NCBI GenBank assembly: GCA_021229015.1 | Contig: CM037788.1 | Coordinates: 51,027,040-51,091,039 of the forward strand | Origin: Solen grandis | Taxonomy: Eukaryota; Mollusca; Bivalvia; Adapedonta; Solenidae | Direction of reading: 5' to 3' | Length of the DNA stretch: 64,000 nucleotides | Shown here: piece after piece, positions 1 through 11,981 of the stretch | How the letters are laid out: every line of letters starts with the position of its first letter | How positions within the stretch are numbered: the stretch's first letter is position 1 | Position numbers and translations under genes: made by a program | Notes under the pieces: model-generated | Databases searched by the model: none | Told to the model about the DNA's origin: nothing | Seen by the model: only the letters and a program-made list of their open reading frames with translations

Positions 1-26
1 GTGATTCACGGTCAGAGTTAAAGTAG

Positions 27-515
27 TTACAGTATAATAGGTAGTGTCTTTTCCCTTTGACCAGTTTCGACAGGTAAGTAGTGATTTGCTGTTCTTAGTT
101 TAGATATGTTCTTATATTCTGTAGCATTTAATACATTAAAATAATCTTCAAATTGCACATTTTGTTTAAAAGAATGATATATAATTTCTTTATTTGTCTG
201 TTGCAACTGTTCATGCCATTGTTGCTTAAAATGATCAGTAAGTATTTGTTTTATTTGTAAGTGTATATTATTACAATTTGTTATTCGGAACTGGTTTTCC
301 CACAGGTCTGGGCGTCCTACTGAGCAGAGAATATTTTTAATTTTGGTGAGCCATTTAAATTCAGTATTAGGTAAGTATAGCATGTATGTATAGATTTGTG
401 TTGACAATTTTTCTCTGTTAGACTGGAGTAATCTTAACCAAAAAGAGATCATTCGAGTTTTAACTATAATAGAAATGGGGTATCTTGACTTGACTTGAGC
501 AACATTAATCAACAT
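27..515 (-). pseudogene. LINE reverse transcriptase C-terminal fragment
   Basis: An open frame of 162 aa on the minus strand resembles the region after the reverse transcriptase domain of animal non-LTR retrotransposons. Supporting parts are a WLRLL segment, a long basic helical stretch with Trp and Gln, and a final HYLPVETGQ-type segment that in intact elements precedes a Cys-rich motif. No polymerase catalytic motif is present. The frame stops just where the Cys-rich part should begin, and no upstream RT frame follows at higher coordinates. I take it as a truncated, decayed LINE copy. Family assignment is from general resemblance only. Confidence 0.45.
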
Positions 516-744
516 TTCAGGTAGGACACATTGACCAACCTAATCTCGAAAAGAGGTGTGAAAAACTTGCCTTAGCCATCACTTCAGGTGCCGCTGCAAA
601 ATAAACTTGGTTACTGACCCGGATACGATTGATGATAAGGGTGATAATCAGTTCACCAAAATTTATGAAAACTGACAGAGATGTAAATACCTAATAATGT
701 AGCTTCGTGAAACTGACTTCGAAATAAAAATTGAAAAATATGCA

Positions 745-941
745 TGAATTGCGATCTCGGGACCGGGATTTTTACTTCAAAAATAGTTTTAAAAAAATCG
801 AAATAGCGAAATTCGGATTATTTAAAATAAAATATTTTGTTTTAGTTAAAATAAGAAGGGAAGAAATCGGGACCGAAAATAAACTTCGAAATGGCGAGAA
901 ATTCGGTTTAACGATGTTCGGTTTGGCGAGGTTCTACTGTA
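745..941 (-). repeat. MITE-like repeat with CAGTAGAACCTC end
   Basis: Read on the minus strand the segment begins TACAGTAGAACCTCGCC and continues with AACCGAA-type repeats and a GGTCCCGAT motif. CAGT(R)GAACCTC termini at a TA are typical of pogo/Tigger-like non-autonomous elements. The left boundary is approximate. Confidence 0.45.
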
Positions 942-1321
942 TTTGCATTTTTCTTTCAAAACCTTGAATGACTATATTAGACACTATTTCTCTCTGTTTT
1001 AGCATTGTGATGAATGGGTATTTGCATGTTTCCATGTTATTCAGGCTGTACTGATATCTATTGTTTGTTAATATAAAGATGAGAAAAAAATGAATATGTC
1101 ATATCAGTTTAGTGAAATATAAAGGGAGAGCGAGAGATATTGCATACATTTATATAATTCCCAGCATATTTTAACAATTACCTTAATGTCCAAAAAAAAA
1201 GAGTAAATTATAGGTGGAAAAAGATTTTAAAAAAGTAATTTCCAGGACATTTTTGAAGGAGAAAATTCGGAATTTTATCCCATGTTAGTGAAATGCAGTT
1301 CTCGACCAAAATGCAGCGTAC

Positions 1322-1359
<38 letters not shown>

Positions 1360-3099
1360 TAGTAACTTTATAACACCCCTCATTTGAATACACATTCTTC
1401 CGATTCGAATTTTGTAACCGTGTTTATTTCATAATGACGCAATGACAGTGTCTGATAATAGACAGTCCTGAGCGTGTCAAGCACACTGGTTTAAGTAGTA
1501 ATTTTTTTCTCAACAATTTATCGTCTTTTATGACGTCAAGTCAGGAAAAATCTTTGAAATTCAAAATTGAAAATCTAAATGGCCGTCGATTTTTTTTTCA
1601 ATGTTGACGTTGACGGACTATATTAACGTCGTTAAGGTGCAGGAATGTGATGCGGTAGAACTCCTACTGATTCTTTTTGTTTATGCGTTGCTAGGTCACG
1701 TAACTTAGATACGATGTTTTACGAAAACTAACGGAAATTTCCAATGATCTTGGGAGAAAATAAAATCTTTTTGACTATCCTAGTCAAATATTGTACATCA
1801 CATTTTTGAGATAAAAATAATGGGGGAAGAAAATACTTATCAGCTTGAATATAAAACGAACGGCTGGTCAACTTTGATGTACAATTTTGTTTATATCTGA
1901 AATCATGATTTTGAACATTAGTATAACTTAAATACATTCTATTGTTAATTAGTTTAAGTTGTGTATATGCTAGACGATAAATTATGATCCTCAATCAGGT
2001 TTTAATTTTTTTAGTATATCTAAGGATTTCTCAATTAAGGTTCAAATCTCCGCATACTGATAATCTGTTTTTCCTGTGAACTTTTATTATTAACCAGATT
2101 CCTTGAATATTTTCTAATATAGTCTATGATATCACTATTAAAATGACGAGATCTTGAATCCACATTCGCGACTATAGTCTCATTTAGTGATAAGCCAAGC
2201 AAAACTTTTTTTTGATTTAATATTGAAAACCATTTGATGTTTCTAAATAAAATATGAAGTAAAAATGTTTTGTTTTAAAAGAGAGATTATGGGATTTACT
2301 CTTGGTTTCAGATTCTCGTGATTAACCGACTATTTCATATTTCCCCACTAGCCTTCGAATATTCGCGACTTAAATGCACACTTTATTTACAAAAATTGAA
2401 TAATTTATCATATTTAAGTACAGAATTACGCTTTTGGTTGATCTTCATTTAGTTTAAGTTAAACAGGCAGAGAACTGATTGAATTTGTTGTTTTGTCATC
2501 AAGTTTCTAACAAAAACTCATTTGGGGTGAAAGGTTATTGGAAAGCTTGTCGATCATTTGAGATGGATAAGAAAGTCTTAAGACATCTTAGTGTCAGCTA
2601 GTCGTCCATTGATGTACATGACTGCCGGTTTGATACAGCCGTGTGTGTGTGCGTGTGTGTGTGTGTGTGGTTACTGGGTCGGCGGTTCGATCTGTCGATC
2701 TAAATGTATTTTTCAGATTATAAAAAATACATGTTAAATATTTGAGTATTTTATTTATATACAGTAAATATATACAATTAAGACAGTTTAAATGAAATGT
2801 GAGATGGGTAGACACATAAAAAGAAATTATTCAAATATACGCGTGGCAATTCTAATCTGCTAGACACAATAATATATTTACAACCAATATCACATTGGTT
2901 GTATGACTAATCAATCTACTTTCAAACTGAAACGTTTTAAAACTGAGTAGACATTCACGAACACATTACCTAGGTCATTTCAAAATAAATTTATTTGCAC
3001 TTTATTCTTTTTACAATACAATTTCAAGCATTTATGCAAACGTAATTGTATCTATACTTATGTAAGCATATACTCAATATTTGATGATAATAATTGTCA
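942..3099. other. gene-free AT-rich stretch
   Basis: No coding exon was recognised. It holds a (CT)n run at 1327-1353 and a (TG)n run at 2641-2669. The short open frames here lack recognisable motifs or overlap simple repeats. Confidence 0.5.
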
Positions 3100-3250
3100 A
3101 ATTAATAAATTTTCTTGGGAAACCAATTTTCGTGGGAGATCAATTTTCGTGGCTTACCCACGAATATCAATAATAATTTACACCAAACCTGTTCAGTTTA
3201 TAGAACTTGCACTGTCAAGATTATGAACCAACGAAAGTCATTGCCCTTGA
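3100..3250. repeat. ACGAA/TTCGTGG-rich interspersed repeat fragment
   Basis: Contains repeated TTTTCGTGG and CCCACGAAT motifs followed by AACCAACGAAAG. The same motif set occurs at 5268-5365 and 6545-6700, so these are copies or pieces of one dispersed foldback-type repeat. Confidence 0.4.
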
Positions 3251-3491
3251 AATTGGCCATATTGCTATATTCATGCTAGATCGATTTATGTTACTTTGTA
3301 AATTATAAATGCCAATTTACATTGCATTTAATTCTAATACGGTATCTAGCCAATTATGGGCTAGCAGATACTATATGTTAAATAAACATGAAAGAAAAAG
3401 AAACAAAATCGTCATTTATCTTAGATAAAAGTTGTCTTTAAATTTCAGTTGTAGAAGATTATCTCAAGTAAATGCTGATGTGTTTCTATAT

Positions 3492-4808
3492 TCATGCTAG
3501 ATCGAATAGAAGGATGTTGTCCCAACTGTTTTTTGTACCAATCAGCTGATGTTTTCTAGAATCAAAACACACAGACTGGGACATGTCCAGACCATCTGAC
3601 TTTGTCAAAACCTCGCCTAGCTCTTTCCCGTCTAGTCCAAGCTGGACCACATTGCCAGTATTGTATCCGGAAAGGAACACCCCTCCACATTCATCTACAC
3701 TGACCCCCAAACATCCTGAAATTTTTTGTAGGTTTTTATATCTGTAAAGTTCTTTCCCGTGGATATCTGTACACAGAAGTCCATTACCATCGCAGGCAAT
3801 ATAAAGTCTGTCCCCACCGATAGCCATGTGTCTTGTGTAAACATTTGAAGATAAATATATTACGTTGATTGCTCTTATTGCTGTCCCTGACAAGCTGTAC
3901 ACGTGTACTTTCTCAATTCCATCAAGGACATACAACTCCCCATCTCTGAAAGCTAACCCTTGACACGAGTGATTAACTGCGAAACTCCTAGTACATATCA
4001 TTGTTGTAACTACATCCACAAACTGTATCTTTTTACTATCAAGACTTACGGCCACTTCCTGTTGTCCCACAAGGCACACCGCTCGAGGGGTTTCGGGTAT
4101 GTCACAATGGTCAGTAACGGTGAAAGTGGAGCTATTCAGTCGCTTCAGTTTCTTGTTATTTTTATCTGTCAACAATATTGAGCCATCCGGTAATACACAT
4201 GTACTTTCTACGTTACATATGGCTGCATCATCTGCTGTTCTAACGCTGATTTCTCTCTTTCCTTTTACTTTATATAATCTTGGTGTAGAACATTGGAAAA
4301 ACCCTAAAGACTGGAAACTAGACAAGTAACTATCAATGTCAGATTTTATCTTGAAATTCTTCTCCTTGGTAGCTTTGCTTGCAGTCAATGTTTCAGCTTT
4401 GTCTGTCAGCTTCTCTCCTTTCTTCATAGACACAAACAGCTGGGCCTTATTATCGGAATTTGACTCAAGCTCTTCTAGGCATTTGAGAATGTGTTTTTCC
4501 ATATTGTCTAGCATACTTATGTTGCATTCCAGCTTACCTTGGACATCCTTGTACCATTTATTGATCTCCTCTATTGACACCTTTCCCAGATTTTCGATAA
4601 TAGTGATAAGTTTCTTCTGGTATTCCTTAACCATGTCTATGAATTCCTTCTTTTCAGCAGAAGCGCTTTCCTTGTTCATCTCCTCATCATTCTTCTGCAT
4701 GGTTATTCGCGTTCTAGCTCTTTGCAATGTTTCTTAACGTTGTGTAAATCTTCGTCACTAAATACTTCGCTTATGTTGGTAGATAGGTCCACGATATCTG
4801 TACAAGAT
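3492..4808 (-). CDS. TRIM-like protein, exon 2: coiled coil and NHL-type propeller
   Basis: Second exon of a TRIM2/3/56/71-like gene. A splice acceptor (TTCTATTCACAG) precedes 4808. The first 25 or so residues, read in the exon-1 frame, continue the B-box (MEHR then SCTDIVDL). A charged coiled coil of about 120 residues follows, then a propeller of about 260 residues with repeated LPDGSILLTD, GELYVLDG and GDRLYIAC-type strands ending LLFDLA and stop. TRIM proteins of this layout are usually E3 ligases or RNA-binding regulators; no RING is visible here. The exon-1 frame hits TAA at 4703-4705, while the coiled coil/propeller frame is open only from 4733 downward, so one base is missing or gained between 4706 and 4733. 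This is either a recent pseudogene or a sequence error. The terminal stop is at 3492-3494. Confidence 0.75.
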
Positions 4809-4989
4809 CTGTGAATAGAATAAAGACAAGAAAAATGATATTATCCTTACAATTACTGATACTGAGTTGTTGTTCTTGATGATACTTTTTTTTCTAAATC
4901 AAACAATACTTGGAACTGAGTTTTTAGCAGAACGACAGGAATTGCACTTTTTAAACAACTCAGTACAGTTGTCATGGTTACATTATTTT

Positions 4990-5262
4990 ATTTATATAAT
5001 AAAGGTAAAGTAAAGGTAAAGTGTTTGTTTATTAAAGTGTCACCCCTATTGAAAGGGCTAGCCAGTTTCGACACCTCTTTACTTCACAAGTACCTTCCCT
5101 CATATATGCCTTGCACCTGGCAAGAAGACAACCGGTAACCATTATTTAACTAGCTAGCGGCTCACCAACAAGCCATATCAGAACGATCATCTGCCGGGGA
5201 TCGAACTTTCGACCTCCCGCTCCAGAAGCGGATGCCTTGACTAGGCCACGGGATCGGTTATA
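4990..5262 (-). repeat. tRNA-derived SINE
   Basis: On the minus strand the head reads GATCCCGTGGCCTAGTCAAG (A-box like) and then AGTTCGATCCCCGG (B-box like) about 40 bases later. An unrelated body and a short AAAGGTAAAGTAAAGGTAAA-type tail follow. This is the layout of a pol III SINE inserted in the TRIM intron. Confidence 0.65.
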
Positions 5263-5267
5263 ATATA

Positions 5268-5365
5268 CTGTAGAATCATAAATATTTGTGGGGGAATAAC
5301 TTTCGTTCTTTCGTGGACGACTTTATCTACGAATATTTATTACCACGAAATCAGTTTATTTCATA
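5268..5365. repeat. dispersed foldback repeat fragment
   Basis: Begins ACTGTAGAATCATAAATATT and carries GTGGGGGA and TTCGTGGACG motifs shared with 3100-3250. Probably a non-autonomous DNA element. Confidence 0.4.
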
Positions 5366-5654
5366 TATCTCATATGTTGCCATGTGTTCTTCTGTCTATC
5401 CAGCAGAAATTCAATGATTACAATATCCATCTCTTGTTTTAAAAATAGCATATTAGACTATGAGAAAATAAAAGAAACAACAACTTATCTTAAACTTTAA
5501 AATGTTTTTGTTAAGTAATATTAATATATTTTTATAACAAAATTTCACTTTAATATCCTTCTTGCAGTTGTATCTCGTGTTCATTGATTTTATCATGTAT
5601 TTCGGTGTGCGTAATTTTTACACGCTTCTTACAATATATTAGCATGAGTTGTAT

Positions 5655-6217
5655 TACCCCCCCCCCCCTCTCTCTCTCTCTCTGAATTTTTTTCTCTACG
5701 AGTCTCTCTCTTCTCTCTGTACTGATATTAACAATTATATTGACAATTTGGTCTTTATTGTTATATGTCCATTTACTTCACCTTGTTTTTTGTTTCGACA
5801 AGGGAAGTTCATCATGGACAAATATGAACAATTGTTACATATTATGTTTTTTGTCTTGTGTAAAAGCAGATTGAATGCATTTTATTGAATTAATAGGTCA
5901 ACATGTTTAATAGGGGTACTTTTTAATAGAAACCTTTTGATTTGCTATTTATAATTGTTTTTCTAACTTCTCTCTCACTCACGCTTTCACTTTCTCTCTC
6001 TCTCTCTCTTTCATGTCCATAACTTCACCTTGATTTTCGTTTCGACAAGGGAAGTTCCAACATGGACAAATGTTACATGTGTGTTTTGTATTATGTAAAG
6101 TAAAACATGTTAATTATATTCTATCATTTTGATAGATGAACACGATTAATAGGTGTACATTTAAATAGAACCTTTGGGTTTTTCTGTCTGTAATTGTTTT
6201 CTCACCCTTCCTCACTC

Positions 6218-6257
<40 letters not shown>

Positions 6258-6345
6258 CTGTTATTTTCATGGATAGTGACAAGTTCGTATTTATTTATAT
6301 ATATATATGTCAATAACTTCACTTTATTTTTTTTAAGTTTTTATT
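5655..6345. repeat. about 250-bp tandem repeat, 2.5 copies, with CT microsatellites
   Basis: The block containing TTTCGACAAGGGAAGTTC and CATGGACAAAT recurs at about 5792 and 6039. Flanking CTCTCTCT runs and the GTCCAT..ACTTCACC block recur at 5767, 6015 and, degraded, 6308. It lies inside the TRIM intron. Confidence 0.7.
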
Positions 6346-6544
6346 GTAGATGTTAAAAGATGCAATATTACAAAAGCAGTGCAATATAAATGTTTAAATA
6401 TACCTAGACAGCTATAATGCTATTTAAATGCTGTTTATATATTGTTTATTATATTTATGTTTATTTGTACTGTCGCCATGCTGTAATAACCACATGGGTC
6501 TTATGACCTTCTGGTATATATGAAATAAAACTTTGAAACTTTGA

Positions 6545-6700
6545 AAACTTTGAAACATATTTCTAGAACATGACTCCACGAATATATGCACCAACGAAAT
6601 TGACTCTTCATGATTTGTGTTTTATATCATTGCTTTTACAAGATTTTAATAACCAAATTTTTTCCAGAAATTTACTGTCAACGAAAATAACTGATTTTAC
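6545..6700. repeat. dispersed ACGAA repeat fragment
   Basis: Holds the CACGAATAT, CCAACGAAAT and TCAACGAAAAT motifs of the repeat family seen at 3100 and 5268. Boundaries uncertain. Confidence 0.3.
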
Positions 6701-7574
6701 AGTTGACACTTAAGTTTTTTTTTTTTTTTACAAGAATGTTCTGAGGGTTTCCTTCGATCCGCGACAGTTGACTGAACATGATAGATGGATTATCTATCTA
6801 AAGGTATATTATCTGTTTACACATAGATGCATGTTCTCTATAACGTGTCTTAGGACTCATGTTTGAAACAAATAAATTCCAAGCTGAAGTTATTTGTCCC
6901 AAGCCAAAACGTCGAGTCCCAAAACATGACCATTTCTTTTTATAGAAAAAATAATCAAGTAAAAGCATTAAACAAATTAAAGTATTGTTTTTCTTTCCTT
7001 GCGCCATTAAAAATAAAGCATGTTTTGGGTACTGATAACAGAAAACATGTGTAATAATAAAACAACAATACCATTTTAAAATTGTTAATTTACAAAACTT
7101 GAAGAAATAATTATGTTGAATGTAAATTTTGTATAACCTTAGGATCAAATTAAGTATAGTATCTACATTGCATTTACATTTCCAGTGAAATTTTCCTTCT
7201 TTACCCTGAGAAAACAACTAAACGATTTTTTTTTTGTTTATCACATTAAATATATTTTACTGTGCATTAGATAGATAGATGACATTTTGGCAACGGGTCG
7301 TCTCGTTAATTTTTTTAAAATCATTTTCATAAATCTACAAGATTGCAAACGGAATCAATGAATACAGATTGTGAAAAGTATTTCCCTATGTCTGAGGACC
7401 AGAAGTGAAAGAACATTTTTGAATGGTTTGGATTTGCAAGGTAACAAATTTGTATGCGTCCAAGAGGACGCACATGTTAAAAAAATATACGTCATTTTCG
7501 ATTATTATGCGTCTCAGACGCGGGACACACATCTAGATTAATCACTGAATTACATACATACAAATATATGTCCG

Positions 7575-7855
7575 TGGAAAGTTTTTGTTTGTTTGTTGGG
7601 TTTAACGTCCCATCGACAGTATTTCAGTCATTTGGAGACGATGTCTACTTGAGACCATATGGACCTGCTTCTGTATGATTAAAAACAATCCCACTGTTCA
7701 CATAAATATCAATTTTTTAATCATACAGGAGAAAGTCCCTGTGTTGATACAGATATAGTGCTGCCACACTGCAGTATCACGCCGTAGATATGTGGCATGA
7801 TATCATACTCAGTCACATTATCCTGACATCGTGCCAACCAGCCTTGCAACTACCC
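7575..7855 (+). repeat. interspersed repeat shared with the right end of the window
   Basis: Starts GTTGGGTTTAACGTCCCATC and contains AGTGCTGCCACACTGCAGTA. The same blocks occur in inverse orientation at 63690-63865. Both also share an ATTTCAGTCATTTGGA segment. A molluscan dispersed repeat, type not determined. Confidence 0.6.
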
Positions 7856-7879
7856 TTACATGCAAAGCGCCAAGCAAGA

Positions 7880-7992
7880 GAGGTATAGATCGATCGATCG
7901 ATAGATAGATAGACAGATATGTGGTTGACTATATCTACATACAATGTATATACAAGATAGCCTAGATAGATAGCTAAATGGGTGGATAGTTC

Positions 7993-8023
<31 letters not shown>

Positions 8024-8063
8024 GTGATTGGATAAGTTATATATGTATATTATATATCTCTTT

Positions 8064-8097
<34 letters not shown>

Positions 8098-8128
8098 GCG
8101 GATGGGGATGGATGGATGGATGGATGGA
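7880..8128. repeat. cluster of microsatellites
   Basis: Successive (GATC/GATA)n near 7889-7915, (CATA)n at 7994-8021, (GA)n at 8070-8096 and (GGAT)n at 8106-8128. The cluster directly abuts the donor side of TRIM exon 1. Confidence 0.85.
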
Positions 8129-8148
8129 CAACTTTCACTTTCACCAAC

Positions 8149-8462
8149 CTGTGTTCCATGAAGGCACAGACTGTACACAAAGCCTCATTATGGACCTTAC
8201 ACCACATCTCTATGGTTTTAGTCACATGCCGTTCACATTTATCCGTCGGCATAACAACCGTTTTCCTGTCGGTCGGGTCCACCAATGTGTGATCCTCCAG
8301 AATCTCAACGTGATGGTCTAGACACGATGTACATAGGTGCTTTTGACAGGAAAGACAAAACTTCACGGCCTCTTGCACTCGTCCTTTTCTTGAACATGCT
8401 GAGCAGGTAAAGTCAAAACTTTCCTCCGATGATTTCGGTCCGGGCGACGCACTGGTCGCCAT
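8149..8462 (-). CDS. TRIM-like protein, exon 1: tandem B-box zinc fingers
   Basis: Starts at ATG 8462-8460 in a good context (AAAACATGGCG). It encodes 104 codons plus two bases. Residues 18-60 hold a B-box1-like set (CSAC, CLSC, CTSC then HH), and residues 75-104 a B-box2 (CERH, WC, H, CTVC, MEH). It ends at a GT donor at 8148 and continues into the exon at 4808 with residue 105 split. There is no RING finger ahead of the B-boxes, so ubiquitin ligase activity cannot be assumed. A degraded copy of this exon lies at 22516-22613. Confidence 0.8.
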
Positions 8463-10180
8463 GTTTTGTGATGTTTCACGCCCAGTGTTTATCGGTTTTC
8501 TACGAAGATGACCTGCATTTCATTTTTGGAAAATTAAAACAAGAAACTTAACTAGTACATACTTCATAGGCTGGTTAAACAGTGCTCTCCCTTGGTTTTC
8601 TTGATACAGAAAAAAAGTATAATCATTCCTGTAAAATAATGACGATATATATTTATATACATGTATCGCCTGATCGCGAGTTTCTTGTAAAACTGACCAG
8701 GATTTCTCGTTGCATTATTAATTGTGGATAAATATGTCTAGTTTCCCATTTTTAGACATGTTACATGCAACAAATATAGTCAGAGACATGAATACCATTA
8801 CTATTATTATCATACGTCTGTAATATAATAACAATTGATGACTTCGCTAACATATAAAAACGTTATATCCGTTGCTTATATTTTATTGGTTAATCTGACG
8901 AGAACAAAGTCTGAAATGTGATTCAAAAGCAAAATTTACCCCATATTATACGAGAACTGTATCACAAGTTAAATATTCTAGCTGGCAAAGTGAAATATTT
9001 TTCTAAAAGAAATAATGTTACGCAAGATAAATGTCAATTATATCATTGTGCAAATGGTATGGCCTGAAAGGAAACCACGTAGTTTGGGCATTAGCATGTG
9101 GGCGGTAAAACGGCACGTTCATTTTGCATCGACGACCCTATCCAAGCATGAGAAATATCTTCCTTAAAACATATTCATATAGCCTCAATAACATAATTTT
9201 TAAAGATGTTCTCAAAGTATGCTGAACTTATATAATATTGTATGTTAAGTATTTGAATTTACATACACCCTGGAATACAGCAAATTATCTGATCTCAACA
9301 GTCTGGTACATAGCTACGCTACTGTATGACTTATATAAGATACTGCATCTTATTTTTAGATAATATTCGTTTTCTATTTCCGTTTCAAATTCAATCAGTT
9401 AAACATATATTGATGCTTTTCCTTTTTAATGAATCCATACTTATGAAACCATTCTCGGACAGTTACGGGATCGTGTCTTAAAGGGGTGTTGGACCCGTAA
9501 CATTTGAACACGGTACCTATGCGCACTACTGCTGGACAATAGCACTCCTGGCATAATGTAGAATTCGTCGTTGATTAAGATACTGCTAAAACGTTTATAG
9601 AAGAATTAAACCTATTTTAAGTCGATTGGGTAACAAGGTCTTTCAACTTTTATTATTTTTCCTAGACGGCTATGGATTGGACCAGTACTTTGCACAAGTA
9701 AAAGGACTTGTATGTATTATTCCACCCAAACGGAGTTCGAACACACAACAGTCAGATCCCCAGTCATGTATGTTACAACTGGGCTACGGAGCACCTATCT
9801 TACAGTGAATCAATCTAACTAAAGTACACGATCATGGACCAACCTCATGTGGCGTAGCAAATATAGGAGGTGTATTTGTACGTGTACGGATAACAGACAA
9901 CAAACCAAACATTCACATATATACCCAATACCAACTTGTACAATCTTAACCAATCCTATCCAAAAGTTACCTTAACATAACAGGATGATACGTATCATTA
10001 CACGGATGTCCCTTTAAGGGAGCCTTTAACTGTTCTCTTTGTAAGATCAACAAACCTGTAAACTATTAAGAGACAGTGCAGCAATGTTATGATACGGGAT
10101 AAAATATTGGAGTTAAACATTTCCTGTAAACTTCAGTTATTAAAGCATTGGATACGTGTGGAACATGTAATAAACATCTG
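8463..10180. other. gene-free intergenic stretch
   Basis: Between the start of the minus-strand TRIM gene and repeat sequence. Nothing coding was recognised. Confidence 0.45.
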
Positions 10181-10184
10181 GTGA

Positions 10185-10350
10185 CTCGAACGGTTTGTGT
10201 AGTTTAATTTCATATACATCACTTACATTCATAAAGCATGGGTATGCATACATTTTATTATATAATATCAACATATTGCATATTCATTCTCTTGCCTTCC
10301 GCTGGATATTATTCAGCTACCTCAACTTGCAGGTTTGTAAATTTTTAGCT
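10185..10350 (+). repeat. interspersed repeat with a second copy near 27.6 kb
   Basis: The block with GGGTATGCATACATTTTATTATAT and CACTTCAACTTGCAGGTT-type sequence (CTCAACTTGCAGGTTTGTA here) recurs at about 27590-27710 in the same orientation. Confidence 0.5.
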
Positions 10351-10424
10351 GTTAGGATATCGTTGAATGTCCGTCGTAAGTTAGTGTTCAAAGTTTGTTT
10401 ACACTCTCCCATCTTTATTTCTGA

Positions 10425-11110
10425 AGCAATCATTTCAAATATCATGACAATGTCTATAGCCATAATCTTTCGACCAAGTTTTATTATTGCTGATATCCGC
10501 CAGTTACGTCAGGAATTGCGGACCTCTTAATATATAAAAATACCAGATTTTTCTTTAACATCTTCATTTCTTTAACAATCTTGACATTTCAAACTTCATG
10601 ACAATTTTTACAGCAATAATGCGTTGGCCAAGTTCGATTATGGCATATATTGGTCAATTAGGACAGGATTTTGCCGTTTTGATATGAAAAAAAAATCAGA
10701 CTTTTACTTTGTTTACACTCTAGCATGTTCATTTCTTTAACAATCATCAACATTATCCATGACAATGTGTATAGCTGTAAACTCTCGGTTATGTTCGATT
10801 ATGACTGTTATCGGCCCATTAAGTCAGGCGTTATGGCCCCTTTTATATAACAAATGTCATACCTTAATTTATTTACACTCTAGAGTTTTCATTTCTGCAT
10901 CAAGCGTCTTTAAAATTCATGACTACAGCTACAATCTCTCGACCATGCTCAGTGATGGCTGTTACTGGCCAATTTGCTGAGGAGTTATGGCCCTTGAATT
11001 ATCAAAAAACTGCCAGGAGTGTACTTTGTACTCTTGCATCTGTTCTTATCAAACAATTATCAATAAACTTATACACAATGTTAATGGCAACGATATCACA
11101 GTCAAGTTCG
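10425..11110 (+). repeat. about 160-bp degenerate tandem repeat
   Basis: Four diverged units, each with a CATGACAATxTxTATAGC-like segment (about 10441, 10598, 10757 and 10917), then AAGTTCGATTATGGC and a GTCAGG.GTTATGGCCC segment. The short open frames here are by-products of the repeat. Confidence 0.65.
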
Positions 11111-11482
11111 ATTATAGCTGATAAATCCTTAAAGCGCTGCATCAGCGAAACGGTCGCCGCGATAAGTATATGTATATCCTATGGAACGCCACTGATGAGA
11201 TTATCCCAAGATGGCGTTAAATCGTAAAATAAAACATTTTTCAAGCGTTAACACACGATCCATGTTTAAACACGTGAATACTCACGACCATACCCTCGAG
11301 TAGAAGCGTCATTTTTAACTGAAAACCAGGCAACTTGTCGGGCATATTTGTTATTGTGACTGTATATATGCGCGCGCCATTGCTTGAATAACTTGAACCG
11401 TGTGAGTTGTATTATATTTCGTGACATAAAAATAGGATTGTGGACGTTTTGGAACGATTAGACTATGCAACCCATCCATGAT

Positions 11483-11483
<1 letters not shown>

Positions 11484-11526
<43 letters not shown>

Positions 11527-11541
11527 ATAATAATAATAATC
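11484..11541 (+). repeat. (CTA)n/(ATA)n microsatellite
   Basis: About 14 CTA units followed by AATAATAAT. Confidence 0.9.
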
Positions 11542-11888
11542 CACATAGGCAGACGCTTGTTAGTACCTAATATACGCAAATGTAATTCATGCGCCGCCAA
11601 AGTCGCGGCAGGTCAGAAAAAGTAGTGATCAACTCCTTTCTATGCATAACTTGCTGCAGACTTGTTATATCAATTACACTTTACTCTTGGCGATATATTC
11701 ATGTATGTATAATATGTTTATCAGTGTGTTTATTGTATCACCAATTCTTTTTTTTATGGCCGTACATTGACCATGTCCAATAACCACTCATCTGTCCATT
11801 TTTTATTCTTAAATACCTTGCCACAATTTCAGACCGTCTGTGAGATACGATTAAGCTTTTCCTGCGATCAAAGAACGATCTAGTTACC

Positions 11889-11981
11889 ATGGCAACTGAT
11901 GAGTTCAAAAAGTCATTGAACATCAACCTCGCACAGTTTCAGCTGGATGCGATAGACCGACATGGGGATACAACAGCTCTG
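11889..11981 (+). CDS. acyl-CoA ligase exon 1
   Basis: 31 codons from ATG in a good context (TACCATGGC) to a GTGAGA donor, phase 0. It encodes the N-terminal helix and the GDTTAL segment that precedes the first strand. Confidence 0.8.

Larger units (their letters stand above)
4809..8148 (-). other. intron of the TRIM-like gene
   Basis: Bounded by a donor (ACAG then GTTGGTGA at 8148) and an acceptor (CACAG ending at 4809). It contains a tRNA-derived SINE, a 250-bp tandem repeat, dispersed repeats and microsatellites, and no other coding sequence that I recognise. Confidence 0.7.

Noticed and set aside
3960..4737. Plus-strand ORFs of 73-133 aa
   Set aside because: They are antisense shadows of the TRIM-like exon.
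10195..11227. Three consecutive ORFs of 73-111 aa as a possible gene
   Set aside because: They follow a 160-bp degenerate repeat and shift frame between units. No protein motif.
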